This document shows, piece after piece, positions 32,607 through 43,259 of a stretch of DNA of 64,000 nt. A program made the position numbers and the translations under genes. This stretch comes from Erinaceus europaeus (lineage: Eukaryota > Chordata > Mammalia > Eulipotyphla > Erinaceidae), in NCBI RefSeq assembly GCF_950295315.1, contig NC_080162.1, forward strand, positions 68,997,962 through 69,061,961, given 5' to 3'. Under the pieces are notes generated by a model, which saw only the letters and a list, made by a program, of their open reading frames with translations, searched no databases and had not been told where the DNA came from. Numbering within the stretch: position 1 is the first letter of the stretch; the number at the start of each line of letters is the position of its first letter.

Positions 32607-32745
32607 TTTCTTTTTTTTGAATTTTATTTTATTTTTACTAGAGCACTGCTCAGTTCTGGCTTATGGTGTTTGGGGGCTTGAACCTGGGACTTCAGAACCT
32701 CAGACATGACAGTCTCTTTGCAAAACCATTATGCTGTCTACCCCC
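32607..32745 (-). mobile_element. E3 SINE with target-site duplication
   Basis: GAGCACTGCTCAGTTCTGGC and TTGAACCTGGGACTT, head complement AACCATTATGCTGTCTACCC. TGGCTTATATTTCT flanks both sides (32593 and 32751). Confidence 0.9.
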
Positions 32746-32814
32746 TGCCTTGGCTTATATTTCTATGTGAACTTAACAGCACCTAATAAAATGCAATGTA
32801 TTTTTTTATTGTAT

Positions 32815-33036
32815 CTTTTAAAGATTTTTTTTTTGTTAACTTTAATTATTGGATAGAGACAGCCAGAAGTCAAAAGGGAAGGGGAAGATAGAGAGGGTGA
32901 GAGAAAAAGAGACACCTGAAGCCCACTTTACCACTTGCAAAGCTTCCTCTCTGAAGGTAGGGACCAGGGATTCAAACTTGGGTCCTTGTGCATTGTAACA
33001 TCTGCACTCAACCAGGTGCGCCACTACCCAGCACCC
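32815..33036 (-). mobile_element. E4 SINE
   Basis: TTATTGGATAGAGACAGCCA start to CTCAACCAGGTGCGCCACT. Confidence 0.88.
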
Positions 33037-33173
33037 CTATTTTTACTGTATGTCTTTTGAAGCTCAATAATTTATGTATTACTTGCTAGGTGTTGTGCCT
33101 CTAGGGTCTAGAAAAAAAATTTAGTGTTTCGTTTTATTGAATAAGTTTCACTTTCTCTCTTTAAAAGGTTTTA

Positions 33174-35297
33174 TGGAGTAGGGCACCAAAATAAAAACCC
33201 TGGGTGAAGTTCGGCTTTCTGGGGTGGCGGGGAGGGTGGAGGGAAGGATGATGAGATGGGACACAGTCTTTTAGTGGTGGGAATGGTGTTTATGTGCACT
33301 CCTATTAATTTGTAGTCATATAAATCACTATTTAATTAATATGAGAGGGGAAAATTGATTGTATGTCTCAAACTTTAAGGCATAGACTGAGTCTTTTTAA
33401 TACATAGACTGAGTCTTTGATATGTTGACTCTCTCAAAAGCCTAGACCAGGGAGAACAGAGGCAACTGGTGGCACAGCTATATACAAATTATGTCAAAGG
33501 ACATAAATTATGGTGATGTTGGGTATGATACAGCAAATCCTAACAAAGGGATTTTTCAAAGTTAACCCAATTAACAAATAATGTAATTATAACAATAACT
33601 ATCTATTGTCTTCTTGAACCCTAAGACAGCAGAAACCTCACATTTCCCCTATAGAGCCTATATTTCCCCCAGTCCTGGAACCTCTAGGGTGGGGTGCACT
33701 TTCCTGCATGCTTTTCTCAGTTCATACCAAATAATATTGCATCTGCCCATCCCAACCTAATCAATGCAATGAGTACCACCTCAGCATGCTTCACTTCAGA
33801 CTGTGTCCAGAGACTTCAGGTGTGGAATGTCAACCCTTCAGCTTCATTACTTGGGTGAGCCCTTTCCTTTCATAGTATTTTCTAATTCCATTCCATATGG
33901 TTCACTTAGTAACAAAGTCCCAAAACCTAGATATAGACCAGGTCCCCTGAGATAGACTATATGTTCACATGTATCCATAATCTAGGGCAAAATATATACC
34001 TGAAAGCAAAAGTGCACAATAGTCTGCAGTGAGTCAGTATAAATTTCAAATGAAATAGTATCTAATTAGACTTAGATACCCTCCTCATCTACTTTCTATT
34101 ACAGTTCTCTCACTCACTCCAAAGCTAGCCTTAGCAAAGCAAGGACTGAAAAAGCTGAACAAGGGCAAGAGACTGGCATACTTTAATGATGAGTCCTTAG
34201 TCACTATCAGGCCACCCCATCAGCTGGGGCCTTATTTGGGGAGTCCTGAGATTCCCAAACAGACATGATGGGCCTAGACCTTGAAAAAAATCCCTCTCTC
34301 CAGTGTTACTGGTCATCTCTATCAGGAACAACAAAATAGACCCCTTTGTGGACCCCCCAGAGGACCTTGGCCTCAACTTGGATCAACAACGGAGGAGAAC
34401 GTTCCATCCTCTGAAGGGAGCATGGACAACATACTCTATGCTATACCTGAGGAAGATGCGTCGATATTAGGGCAGCTTGGAATGTTCATACTCATGACCA
34501 CAGAATATGAGCTCAGATCTATAGGGAAGCAGAGGTCACATAGGCTTCTAAGCTGAATATGGGCCTCAGACCAAATCAAATCGATGGGGTTTACAGTCAA
34601 CAATATTTATAACCTTTTCCCATATTAGGGAGCTACTCTTTTCCCTGATCCAGCTTTCTGTCCCTTTTCCAGCCATGACACTATCTCCCCAGACAATAAC
34701 TTGGATCCACTTGCATATCAGATTTCAGGCTCAGGGAAAAAAAAAAAAAAAAAAAAAAAACCTAGTATAGCCACAGGCCCTTTGGAATATAACTAAAATA
34801 TGCCTACTAGCTATCTATAGAATGGAGGACCCCCCCCCCAGTTCTTCATCTGCACTATTCCAGCCTTTAGGTCCATGATCAACAGTTTGTTTGGCTTTGT
34901 ATGTTAACTCTCTTTTCAACCACCAGGTTCCAGATGCTAGCATGATGCCGACCAGACTTCCCTGGACTGATGACCCCACCAATGTGTCCTGGAGCTCTGC
35001 TTCCCTAGAGCCCCAACCTACTAGGGAAAGAGAGAGGCAGGCTGGGAGTCTGGATCGACCTGTCAACACCCATGTTCAGCGGGGAAGCAATTACAGAAGC
35101 CAGACCTTCCACCTTCTGCAACCCACAATGACCCTGGGTCCATACTCCCAGAGGGATAAAGAATAGGAAAGCTATCAGTTGAGGGGATGGGATATGGAGA
35201 GCTGGTGGTTGGAATTCTGTGGAGTTGTATCCGTCTTATCCTATGGTTTTGTTAATGTCTCCTTTTAAAAATAAATTTGAAAAATGTAAAAAAAAAG
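33174..35297 (+). mobile_element. L1 3' end with ~2-kb 3' UTR (reference family X copy)
   Basis: Starts in the L1 3' UTR (TGGAGTAGGGCACCAAAATA, the same text as 61816 behind L1 ORF2). It continues without a break through GGTGGGAATGGTGTTTATGT into the family X sequence and ends in AAATAAATTTGAAAAATGTA plus an A-run. The direct repeat AAAGGTTTTA at 33164-33173 and 35298-35307 brackets the whole block as one insertion. A 24-base A-run (34737-34760) lies inside. No coding capacity. Confidence 0.8.
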
Positions 35298-35309
35298 AAA
35301 GGTTTTACT

Positions 35310-35452
35310 TATTTTATGCGAGAGTTTGATATGACAGAAAAAAAAAAAAAAAACAGAGCGCAACTGTGGTGCATGAAGCACCAGGGACTGCACGCCTGCA
35401 TGCAACTCCTCTGCATTACCAGCTTAAGCCACTTCCCCAGTCAAGTTTCATT
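35310..35452 (-). mobile_element. Degenerate tRNA-type SINE
   Basis: TTTTACTTATTTTATGCGAG start, GAAGCACCAGGGACTGCACG and CTTAAGCCACTTCCCCAGTC. Confidence 0.5.
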
Positions 35453-35499
35453 TTCAAAGACATAATGAAAGAATGCAAAACAGACTTCCTTATTAAGAC

Positions 35500-35640
35500 T
35501 GTATGGAGAATCCATAAATGAAAAATCAAGTACCTTATGATCCAGCAATGCCTCACATCTATCCAATGGGCACTCAAATACTAATTAGAAAAGACCTATG
35601 TACCCTTATGTTCATAGCTGCATTATTCACAACTGTCAGA
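35500..35640 (+). mobile_element. L1 ORF2 3'-region fragment
   Basis: TTATGATCCAGCAATGCCTC, CCTTATGTTCATAGCTGCAT: the ORF2 segment seen complete at 42640-42760. Confidence 0.7.
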
Positions 35641-35805
35641 AGAATGTTGTCTGCATCTTTGCTTGTTGGCTTCAGGAAAATATTAGTAAAGTCATGGGCC
35701 CCTTGAAATGTGTCTAAAATAGACTTCCTAGCTTCTTCCAACATGAAGACCCCAACTCTCACCTGCTATATTCTTATTTTTAGGTTCCTGATTATTAAGC
35801 AATCT
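35641..35805 (+). mobile_element. Family X fragment
   Basis: AAGTCATGGGCCCCTTGAAA ... AGACTTCCTAGCTTCTTCC, matching the older subfamily at 51320-51390. Confidence 0.7.
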
Positions 35806-35880
35806 TTTAAAAAAATTTTTTTATATTTATTTATTTTTCCTTTTGTTGTCCTTGTTTTTTATTGTTGTTGTAGTTATTAT
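35806..35880 (-). mobile_element. E1 SINE, tail fragment
   Basis: Only the complement of the tail (TTTTCCTTTTGTTGTCC...) remains. Confidence 0.65.
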
Positions 35881-36192
35881 TGTTATTACAACTCCACACA
35901 ATTCTCACCACCAGAGTTCCACATCCCATCCCCTCCATTGGAAGCTTCCCTATTCCTTAACTCTCTGGGAGTATGAACCAAAGATCTTTATGGGGTGCAG
36001 AAGGTGGGAGGTCTGGCTTCTCTACTGGACATGGGCATTGACAGGTTGATCTATACCCCCAACCTGTGGGGCAGGGCTCTGGAGAGGTGTGGTTCCAGGA
36101 CACATTAGTGAGGTCATCTGCCCAGGGAAGTCAGGTTGGCATCACAGTAGCACCTGCAACTTCATGGCTGAAAAGCATTAAGATACAAAGCA
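35881..36192 (-). mobile_element. Family X 3' part, opposite orientation
   Basis: CAATTCTCACCACCAGAGTT, CCCTATTCCTTAACTCTCTG, GGAGGTCTGGCTTCTCTACT: reverse complement of the family X 3' end. Confidence 0.78.
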
Positions 36193-36197
36193 AAGGG

Positions 36198-36462
36198 AGT
36201 CGGGCGGTAGCGCAGCGGGTTAAGCGCAGGTGGCTCAAGCTGAAGGACCGCAGTAAGGTTCCCGGTTCGAACCCCGGCTCCCCACCTGCAGGGGAGTCAC
36301 GAAGCAGGTCTGCAGGTGTCTGTCTTTCTCTCCCCCTCTCTGTCTTCCTCTCCTCTCTCCATTTCCCGCTGTCCTATCCAACAACGACATCAATAACAAC
36401 AGTAATAACTACAACAGTAAAACAAGGGCAACAAAAGGGAATAAATAAATTTTTTTTTAAAA
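36198..36462 (+). mobile_element. E1 SINE, best-preserved head
   Basis: GCGGTAGCGCAGCGGGTTAA with B box GGTTCGAACCCC is the least-mutated tRNA-like head in the window. A small deletion lies in the body at about 36298. Confidence 0.93.
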
Positions 36463-36477
36463 AAAGCTACTATCATT

Positions 36478-36811
36478 GGGAGCTGAGTGGCAGCGCAGAG
36501 GGTTAAGCGCACACGGTGCAAAGCACAAGGGCTGGCTAAGAATCCCGGTTTGAGTCCCAGGCTCCCTGCCTGCAGGGCTTTGCAAGCAGTGATATAGGTC
36601 TGCAGGTGTCTATCTTTCTCTCCTCCTCTCTCGATTTCTCTCTGTCCTATCCAACAACAACAACAGCTATGACAACAATAACAATAACAACTACAACAAG
36701 CTTAACAACACGGGCAACAAAATGGGAAAAATGGCCTCCAGGAGCAGTAAATTCGTAGTTCAGGCACCGAGGCCCAGTCATAACACTGGAGGCAAAAAAA
36801 AAAAAAAAGCT
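36478..36811 (+). mobile_element. E1-long SINE
   Basis: E1 head GCAGCGCAGAGGGTTAAGCG and ACAACAATAA tail, then the extra module (GCCTCCAGGAGCAGTAAATT ... ACACTGGAGGC) and an A-run. Confidence 0.9.
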
Positions 36812-36825
36812 ACCATACCGGGACC

Positions 36826-37036
36826 AGGCCAGTGGTGCAGTGGTGCACCTGGTTAAACACACACGATGGTGTGCAAGTACTAGGGTTCAAACATCTGGTC
36901 CCCACATGCAGGGGCAAAGCTTCATGAGTGGTGAAGCAGGGCTGCAGGTGTCTGTCTCTTCCTCCTCTTTACGTCCTCCTCCCTTCTCAATTTCTCTAAT
37001 AGTAAATAAAGAAATATATATATATATATTTTTAAA
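36826..37036 (+). mobile_element. E4 SINE
   Basis: AGTGGTGCACCTGGTTAAAC head, GGTGAAGCAGGGCTGCAGG, (AT)n-containing tail. AAAGCTACCATA flanks it on both sides. Confidence 0.88.
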
Positions 37037-37105
37037 AAGCTACCATATCTTTGTTGTTGCTACAATCATAAGCGTCACCAAACAAACAAACAAAAACAAC
37101 TTCTT

Positions 37106-37240
37106 GTGGTCCGGGAGGTATGCAGTGGATTAAGCATTGGATTCTCAAGCATGAGGTTCTGAGTTCGGTCCCTGGCAGCACAAGTACCAGTACATGTATC
37201 TCTCCTCCTGTCTTTCTCATAAATAAAATATTTAAAAAAA
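37106..37240 (+). mobile_element. E2 SINE
   Basis: GGTCCGGGAGGTATGCAGTG head, GAGTTCGGTCCCTGG, TCTCATAAATAAAATATT tail. Confidence 0.9.
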
Positions 37241-37390
37241 AAAAACTTCTTAAAACTAAGAAGAAAAACAATGGAAATATTTTAAAGAATGTCAGTGACC
37301 TCAGATTAATTTTTCAAACATACTTATAATTTATATTCTATTTCCAAAAAGATACTTTAAGATATTTTCAATAAATATCAAGGGAAATTT
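37241..37390. other. Unique AT-rich sequence
   Basis: Nothing recognised. Confidence 0.4.
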
Positions 37391-37394
37391 AAAC

Positions 37395-37522
37395 AAGAAT
37401 AGGGAAGCTTCCAATGGAAAGGATGGGATACGGAAATCTGGTGGTGGGAATTATGTGGACTTATACTGCTCTTATCCTACAATCTTGTTGATCATTATTA
37501 AATCACTAATAAAAAATTAGTA
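37395..37522 (+). mobile_element. Family X 3' terminus (older subfamily)
   Basis: AATAGGGAAGCTTCCAATGG ... GGTGGTGGGAATTATGTGG ... AAATCACTAATAAAAAATTA, as at 52053-52175. Confidence 0.78.
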
Positions 37523-37535
37523 CTTCCTTGTTCAA

Positions 37536-37773
37536 CTCTTTTTTTATTGTTGTAGTTATTATTGATATCTTCATTGTTGGATAGGGCAGAGAGAAATTGA
37601 CAGAGGAGGGGAAGGCAGAGAGGGGGAAAGAAAGACATCTGTGGACCTGCTTCACTGCCTGTGGAGCGACTCCCCTGCAGGTGGGGAGCCGGGGACTCGA
37701 ACCGGAATCCTTACGCCGTCCTTGCGCTTTGCGCCACCTGCGCTTAACCTGCTGTGCTACAGTCCGACCCCCT
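37536..37773 (-). mobile_element. E1 SINE
   Basis: TTTATTGTTGTAGTTATTAT start, GACATCTGTGGACCTGCTTC body, TGCTACAGTCCGACCCCC head end. Confidence 0.9.
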
Positions 37774-38095
37774 CAGTAGTTCCTTTTTATGACCTTTTTA
37801 AAACTTTATCAAATACATAGGAGACACTGAAGAGACAGAGAAGCCGAGGCACTCAGGTAAGTGTGGCACTGCAGACAGAACTGGGAACATCAGACAAGTC
37901 TCTGAGTTAATCTATTTGCAGTTAAGCTACTTCTTCAGCCCTTTTATTATATAATGTAGTTATCAGACTATTTTAAATGATATTTGTGACTCGTATTTCT
38001 AATAGTTAGCCGCTGCTCATCTAGATATTTATTTAACCCCTGGAGTCTGACCCCTATGTGATCCCACTGTTTCTGCTGGGTGTCCCCCACCCCCA
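37774..38095. other. Unique sequence
   Basis: No gene or repeat recognised. Confidence 0.4.
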
Positions 38096-38097
38096 CT

Positions 38098-38290
38098 CCC
38101 TTTTTTTTAGTTCCCAATAGAAAGAGACAGGGAGAAAGAGAAAGAAAGAAGAGTCATAACAGCATTGCTCCACCATTGAGGGAGTTTCCTCTGGTGCTGT
38201 GCATGGTGCTCCCATGTAGTGCTGGGGGCTTGAGCTTGGGTCCTCACATATGGTCAGTATGTCCTCTGCCAGGTGAGCTCTCTACTGACT
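38098..38290 (-). mobile_element. E5-like SINE
   Basis: GTGCTCCCATGTAGTGCTGG and GAGCTTGGGTCCTCACATAT; head complement GCCAGGTGAGCTCTCTACTG. Confidence 0.7.
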
Positions 38291-38301
38291 CATTTTTTCC
38301 T

Positions 38302-38448
38302 ACTCATTTTTTCATTTTATTAGATAAAGACAGACAGAAACTGAAATGGGAGTGGGAGACAGAGAGGGAAAGAGACAGGAAGACACCTGCAGTCCTGATT
38401 CACCATTCAGGACTTTCCCCCTGCAGGTGGGGACCAGGGGCTTGAACT
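38302..38448 (-). mobile_element. E4 SINE, head missing
   Basis: TTATTAGATAAAGACAGACA start, ACACCTGCAGTCCTGATTCA, stops at GGGGCTTGAACTGAC. Confidence 0.78.
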
Positions 38449-38984
38449 GACTCTAATCTAAATAGTCTCTGCAGATGTAATTTAAGAAATTTTTTTGCCT
38501 CCACAGATATATTCCTGAAGGTATAGTTTATTTTGAGGTTCCTGATGATCAGATGGCAATCTGAAGGCAACCAGGATGAAGATGTGTTGTAATTATGTAC
38601 CCTTCTGGTTTGAGAAGGGCTAGCTGTCTATACCTATACCTGATTAGTCAGCACTATGCTGTCTTGTCTCTGCCAGCTGTCCCTGGAGACCATTCCTATA
38701 ACGAATCCAAGATCAGTTTTCTATGTGGCTCAGCTGTCCCAACCTTCAACCCAATTAACTATGGACCATCAACTATCCCAAGCAGAGGACTTGGCCCTGT
38801 GAGAGATGGCCAAGGCACAGGAGGCAAAACTTGAGACAAAGCTAGAATGAGCAGGTAATGCCAAGCCTGCAAAGAGGAGTCAATTTCAGAGATGAGGCAG
38901 AGGAAAGACATTCTGCCTGCAGGGGAAGATGTGGAATGTGACTGCACATCAGGAAGTGTGGGACAACTGGGTAGGGGCAAAGAG
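38449..38984. other. Unique sequence
   Basis: A 79-codon frame at 38595-38834 has no recognised domain or splice sites. Not called a gene. Confidence 0.35.
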
Positions 38985-38985
38985 G

Positions 38986-39188
38986 ATTTTTAAAAAATAT
39001 TTTATTTTGGATAGAGACAGATAAATTGAGAGAGAAGGGGGGAAGTAGAGAGGGAGAGAGAGAGACCTGCAGTACTCATTCATCATTTGTGAAGCTTCTG
39101 CCCTGCAGGTGGGCACCAGGGGCTTGAACCTAGGTCTTTGTGTACTATAATACGGACTTTCAACCAGATGTGCCAGCACCTGGCTCTG
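38986..39188 (-). mobile_element. E4 SINE
   Basis: TTTTGGATAGAGACAGATAA start, GACCTGCAGTACTCATTCAT, head complement TTCAACCAGATGTGCCAGC. Confidence 0.85.
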
Positions 39189-39350
39189 AGGTTTGTTTGT
39201 TTTGCTTTGTGTCTCCAATGTTAGTACTGCTTTATTGAGGAAATGTTGGTTTATAGGATTATTGTTGTGAAGGTACACTTTAAAGGGCAAAGAGGAAAGA
39301 CTAGGTTATGCTGTGGAGGGCTTGAGTACTTGACAGAGAATTCAGGAAAA

Positions 39351-39690
39351 TGGGTGTTGGGCAGTAGCACAACAGGTTAAGCGCACATGGCGTGAAGTGC
39401 ATGAATGGGCGTAAGGGTCCTGGTTCGAGGTTCCAGTACCTGGCTCCCCACCTGCGGGGAGGGGGGGGTCGCTTCACAGGTGGTAAAGCAGGTCTGCAGG
39501 TGTCTCTCTTTCTCTCCCCCTCTGTCTTCCCCTCCTCTACATTTCTCTCTGTCCTATCCAACAACAACAACATCAATAATAATAACCACAACAATAAAAC
39601 AAGGGCAACAAAAGGGGGAAAAATAGCCTCCAGGAGTAGTGGATTTGTGGTGCAGGCACCAAGCCCCAGCAATAACCCTGGAGGCAAAAA
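39351..39690 (+). mobile_element. E1-long SINE
   Basis: GGGTGTTGGGCAGTAGCACA head, ACAACAACATCAATAATAAT tail, extra module GCCTCCAGGAGTAGTGGAT, then an A/C tail. Confidence 0.9.
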
Positions 39691-39699
39691 ACAAAACAA

Positions 39700-41066
39700 A
39701 ACAAAAAACCACATTATTATGAGCATAACCAATACTCACTGGGATGACTGGAAGCTTGGCCCAGAATAACACTGGTCTGCTGTCTGAATTGTTAATAGCA
39801 GCTTCTCCTACTTTTGAAGGGCCTTGTATTATACAATGGATTGGATATATGCATGTATCATGATATTATACATATCATTGGAGCCTTAAGATGTTAGGCA
39901 GATGTATCTGGGTCAACATTGAGACATTCCTGCTACAGAATCCTGTGTCCTGAAGGACTGAGGTTTTATGCACAAAGAATTCCAATCTATAGGCTCAATA
40001 ACAAGATGTCTACAGACTTGTGTTTTTTTTTTTTTTTGCTAAACCTTCTGATCTACTACATTCCAAGACAATAGTCCCTTTCTTTACCCTCTTTTTCACA
40101 AGTGGCATTTCTCTTAACCCCTTGCTGTCCAAGAACTTTGGGGCTACCATCCTGCAAGTAAAGAGCCTTAATTCACACAAGCCCACCAGCAACTCTCTTT
40201 GATTCTACCTCTGGTTTTATCTGATCTTCCCTGAAGTGCAGTGATAACAGTTGGAGCTCTAAGCACATAATCTATCTTATTAAAAACATAAAATTAATGA
40301 CAGAAAAATCAATATGCTTAAGCTTCCTTTTGTCTAACAGCAATGTGGCTGGTTCATATATTTAAAATTGCTGGTTCATACATATAAAATTTTGCAACTC
40401 TTCCTTTCAAGGATAAAAGCCACAATCAAAGGAAAAGGGGAGGTGGTGTGTGTGTGTCCAGACACTTAATCCAAATGAACACTTCAAAAGGACAAATGGT
40501 CTGGCCAGGTGCTTTTAAAACCACTCTCAGCTTGTAATTGTTTACATCTGAAAGCTAACACCGGATGAATCACCCAGAGGGGAAGTGGCATATGCTGTCA
40601 CCTCCATCCTGATGAAAAACAGATGCAGTAGGCAGAGGACAGGGTCCTCTAAAAAGCAACTGTTGAGCAATAAAATGCCTGGGGGTAGGGAGGTGAGAGG
40701 TTGGAGGGGGAAGCAAAGACATGCAATTGACAAGGAGCTTACATAAAATTAGGTAGCTAGGGCAATTAATAAAACCAATCTCTATTGTCTGATTAGTAAA
40801 CTAGCTTACTTTCAGCTTTGCATTTGATGCTCTTCTTAAGAAATTAAAATGTTCTGAAAATTGTAGGGAACTAGAATGTTCAAGTTTGCAACATTCCAAA
40901 AATGACATGAACATAATATCATAATTATTTTGGGTCTTTTTTCATATGACGAAATTAAACATTTCAATTAAAGGTGACTGTTTCCACACAGAAAGTGATT
41001 TGCTCCAGCCATTTTTGTTTCCTCCCTCCCTCCTCTCCTCTCTCCTTCTCTTCCTTCTTTCTTTTC
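39700..41066. other. Unique region, no gene seen
   Basis: A poly(T) run lies at 40023-40038. Block 40500-40960 is non-repetitive and rich in homeobox-type cores (TAATTG, CAATTAATAAAA). It could be regulatory, but nothing proves it. Confidence 0.35.
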
Positions 41067-41067
41067 C

Positions 41068-41180
41068 CCAAAAGCACTGCTCAGCTCCAGCTTTTGGTAG
41101 TTCAGAGCATTGACTCTGGAACTTTAGAGCCTCAGGCATGAGAATCTCTTTTCATAACCTCTATTCTATCTCCCCTACAG
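41068..41180 (-). mobile_element. E3 SINE
   Basis: AAGCACTGCTCAGCTCCAGC and TTTAGAGCCTCAGGCATGAG; the head complement is degraded. Confidence 0.75.
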
Positions 41181-41271
41181 CCATTTTTCTATCATCATCA
41201 GCAATATTATGTTGCTTTATGTACAGTAATCACTATTTTCAACATATAAAACTTTGTCTTTAAAATATATA

Positions 41272-41975
41272 TTTGTATTGGGGGATTAGTGGTTTACAGT
41301 AAATATAGCTACTGGTACATGTGTAAAATTTCTCAGTTTTCTGCAAACACTCTCACTCCCAGCCTAGGTCTTCTTCCACTATCATGCAACAGGACCCAAG
41401 AAGCACAGCCCCTTTCCCCCAGAGTCCTTTACTTTGGTGGAATACACCAAACCCAGTCCAAATTCTACTTCATGTTTCCCTTTTGTTATTATTTCTTTTC
41501 TTTTTAAATTTATTTATTATTGGATAGAGACAGAAAGAAATTGAGAGAGGATGGGAAGACAGATAGGAAGAGAGACACCTGCAGCCCTGCTTCACTATTC
41601 ATGAAGCTCTCCCCCTGCAGGTGGGGATCAGGAACTTGAACCTGGGTCCTTGCACACTGTAATGTGAGTGCTTAACCAGGTGTGCTACTTCCCTTGTTAT
41701 TATTTCTTAACTTCTGTCCGTGAGTGAGACCATCTCATATTCATCCTTCTTTTTTCTGGCTTCTCTCACTTAACATGATTCCTTCAAGCTCCATCCAAGT
41801 CGAGGTGATGAAGGTGAATTCATCATTCTTAATATCTGAGTAGTATTCCATTGTGTATATAGACCACAACTTACTCAGCCACTCATCTGTTGTTGGACAG
41901 TTAGGTGGCATCCAGGTTTTGGCTATTACAAATTGTACTGCTATGAACATAATTATACACAGATCTGTTGATTTT
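41272..41975 (-). mobile_element. L1 3' end with part of ORF2, split by an E4
   Basis: GTATTGGGGGATTAGTGGTT is the 3' UTR end. After the E4 the sequence resumes with TTCCTTCAAGCTCCATCCAA and the ORF2 segment (frame at 41741-42067 minus, TWMPPNCPTTDEWLSKLWSI). Stops and an A-run break it. Confidence 0.78.
41503..41690 (-). mobile_element. E4 SINE inside L1
   Basis: TTATTATTGGATAGAGACAG start, head complement CTTAACCAGGTGTGCTACT. TTGTTATTATTTCTT precedes and follows it (41483 and 41694). Confidence 0.88.
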
Positions 41976-42059
41976 TTTTTTTTTTTTACTTTTACCCATT
42001 GTTGATATAAGTCTGCTTTATAGTATCTGATGGTATCTAAGATAGGAATTACTAAATTA

Positions 42060-42520
42060 TTTGTCATTCATTCTCTTGCTGATGAATATCTAAGTCGTGC
42101 CCAATTTTTCATTATCACAGACAAGGCTTCCCTGAGTTCCTAGAATGCACTTCCTTGTATGCCACTGTGAAACTTTCTTTAGAAATACATCCAGAAATGA
42201 AATCACTGATGCTATGAGAATGTGAATTTTCAGTTGTACCTGTTCCTGCCAAATTGCTTTCCAAAGCGGTGCTAACATTTACATTAACACTAACTGAGTC
42301 TGAGTTCTCTCATTTCTCCACAGTTTTTTCACACCCTGACATCGTTTGATTTGATTTGATTTTTTTCCAAATGTTTTCTCCTAATTGGGGTCCACAATTC
42401 CCTGATTACTTGTATGGATGAGTTGGTTTTCATACACTTACTAGTCATTTGGCTTCCTATCCTATCAACTGTTTTTTTTTCCCCACCTGTCTATTAATTT
42501 ACCATTTTGTTTATTGGGTT
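42060..42520 (-). mobile_element. Older L1 ORF2 fragment
   Basis: GATGCTATGAGAATGTGAAT ... CAAATTGCTTTCCAAAGCGG ... CACAGTTTTTTCACACC has the pattern of the minus strand of the ORF2 C-terminal half in mammalian L1s. Many stops. Confidence 0.55.
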
Positions 42521-42574
42521 AGGTCTCTTTTCTAGCTCCTTTTTAAATGGAATACAAAATGAAATACAAAGAAG

Positions 42575-43160
42575 AAAAGAAAACATCTAATGCTAGTGGG
42601 AATGCAAACTGGTGCAGCCCTTTTGGAAGACAAAACAAATAAAAATGAAACTACTATATCACCTGGCAATACCACTCTTAGGCATTTATTCAAAAGACAC
42701 ACAAATGCTTATCCAAAAGGACATATGTACCACCATACTCATAGCTGCATTACTCACAGTGGCCAAAGAGTGGAAGCACCCTAAGTGGCCATCGACAAAT
42801 GACTGGCTAAAGAAGCTATGAGACATATATTCCATTGAATATTCCTCAGCAGTCAGAAAGGATGATATTGTGTCCTCTGGGATAAAATGGATGAAATGGG
42901 AGGTGATTATGCTTAGTGAAATAAGCAACGAGATGAAAGACAACTGATTTCTCTTATTTGTAGAGTCTAGAGAACTGGTACCCATGAACTTGCAAAAACA
43001 AAACAAAAGTAAGCGACTGTTTCTGAGATTTATGAAAACTTTGGTGATTATCTTTGCAGGGGGTGGGGAGGGTGGGAAGACGGCACTTGGGTGGTGGGTG
43101 TGGTGTGGAACTATACCCTGTAATCCTACAATCTTGTAACCTAATTAAAAAAAAAAAAAA
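42575..43160 (+). mobile_element. L1 3' end, third 3' UTR type
   Basis: ORF2 C-terminal remnant (AALLTVAKEWKHPKWPSTND frame at 42612-42821) with stops. It then runs through a G-rich 3' UTR (GGGGGTGGGGAGGGTGGG) to AATCTTGTAACCTAATTAAA and a poly(A). Confidence 0.78.
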
Positions 43161-43192
43161 GCAGGTAAGCCATGCTTGTTTAAAAGAAGGGG

Positions 43193-43252
43193 GAAGAGGA
43201 GGAGGTGGAGGTGGAGGTGGACGTAGTAGTGGTGGAGGAGGAGAAGTAGAAG
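43193..43252. repeat. (GGA/GGT)n G-rich repeat
   Basis: An imperfect GGAGGT repeat directly behind the L1 poly(A). Confidence 0.88.
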
Positions 43253-43259
43253 TTGACAA

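Noticed and set aside
34281..34556. 91-codon frame in family X
   Set aside because: Other family X copies are interrupted in the same place, so there is no sign of coding constraint.
36198..36270. tRNA gene
   Set aside because: A and B box-like motifs are present, but the sequence continues as an E1 SINE and does not fold as a complete tRNA. The same holds for all SINE heads.
38595..38834. 79-codon possible exon
   Set aside because: No convincing splice sites and no family recognised; the opposite strand is open too.
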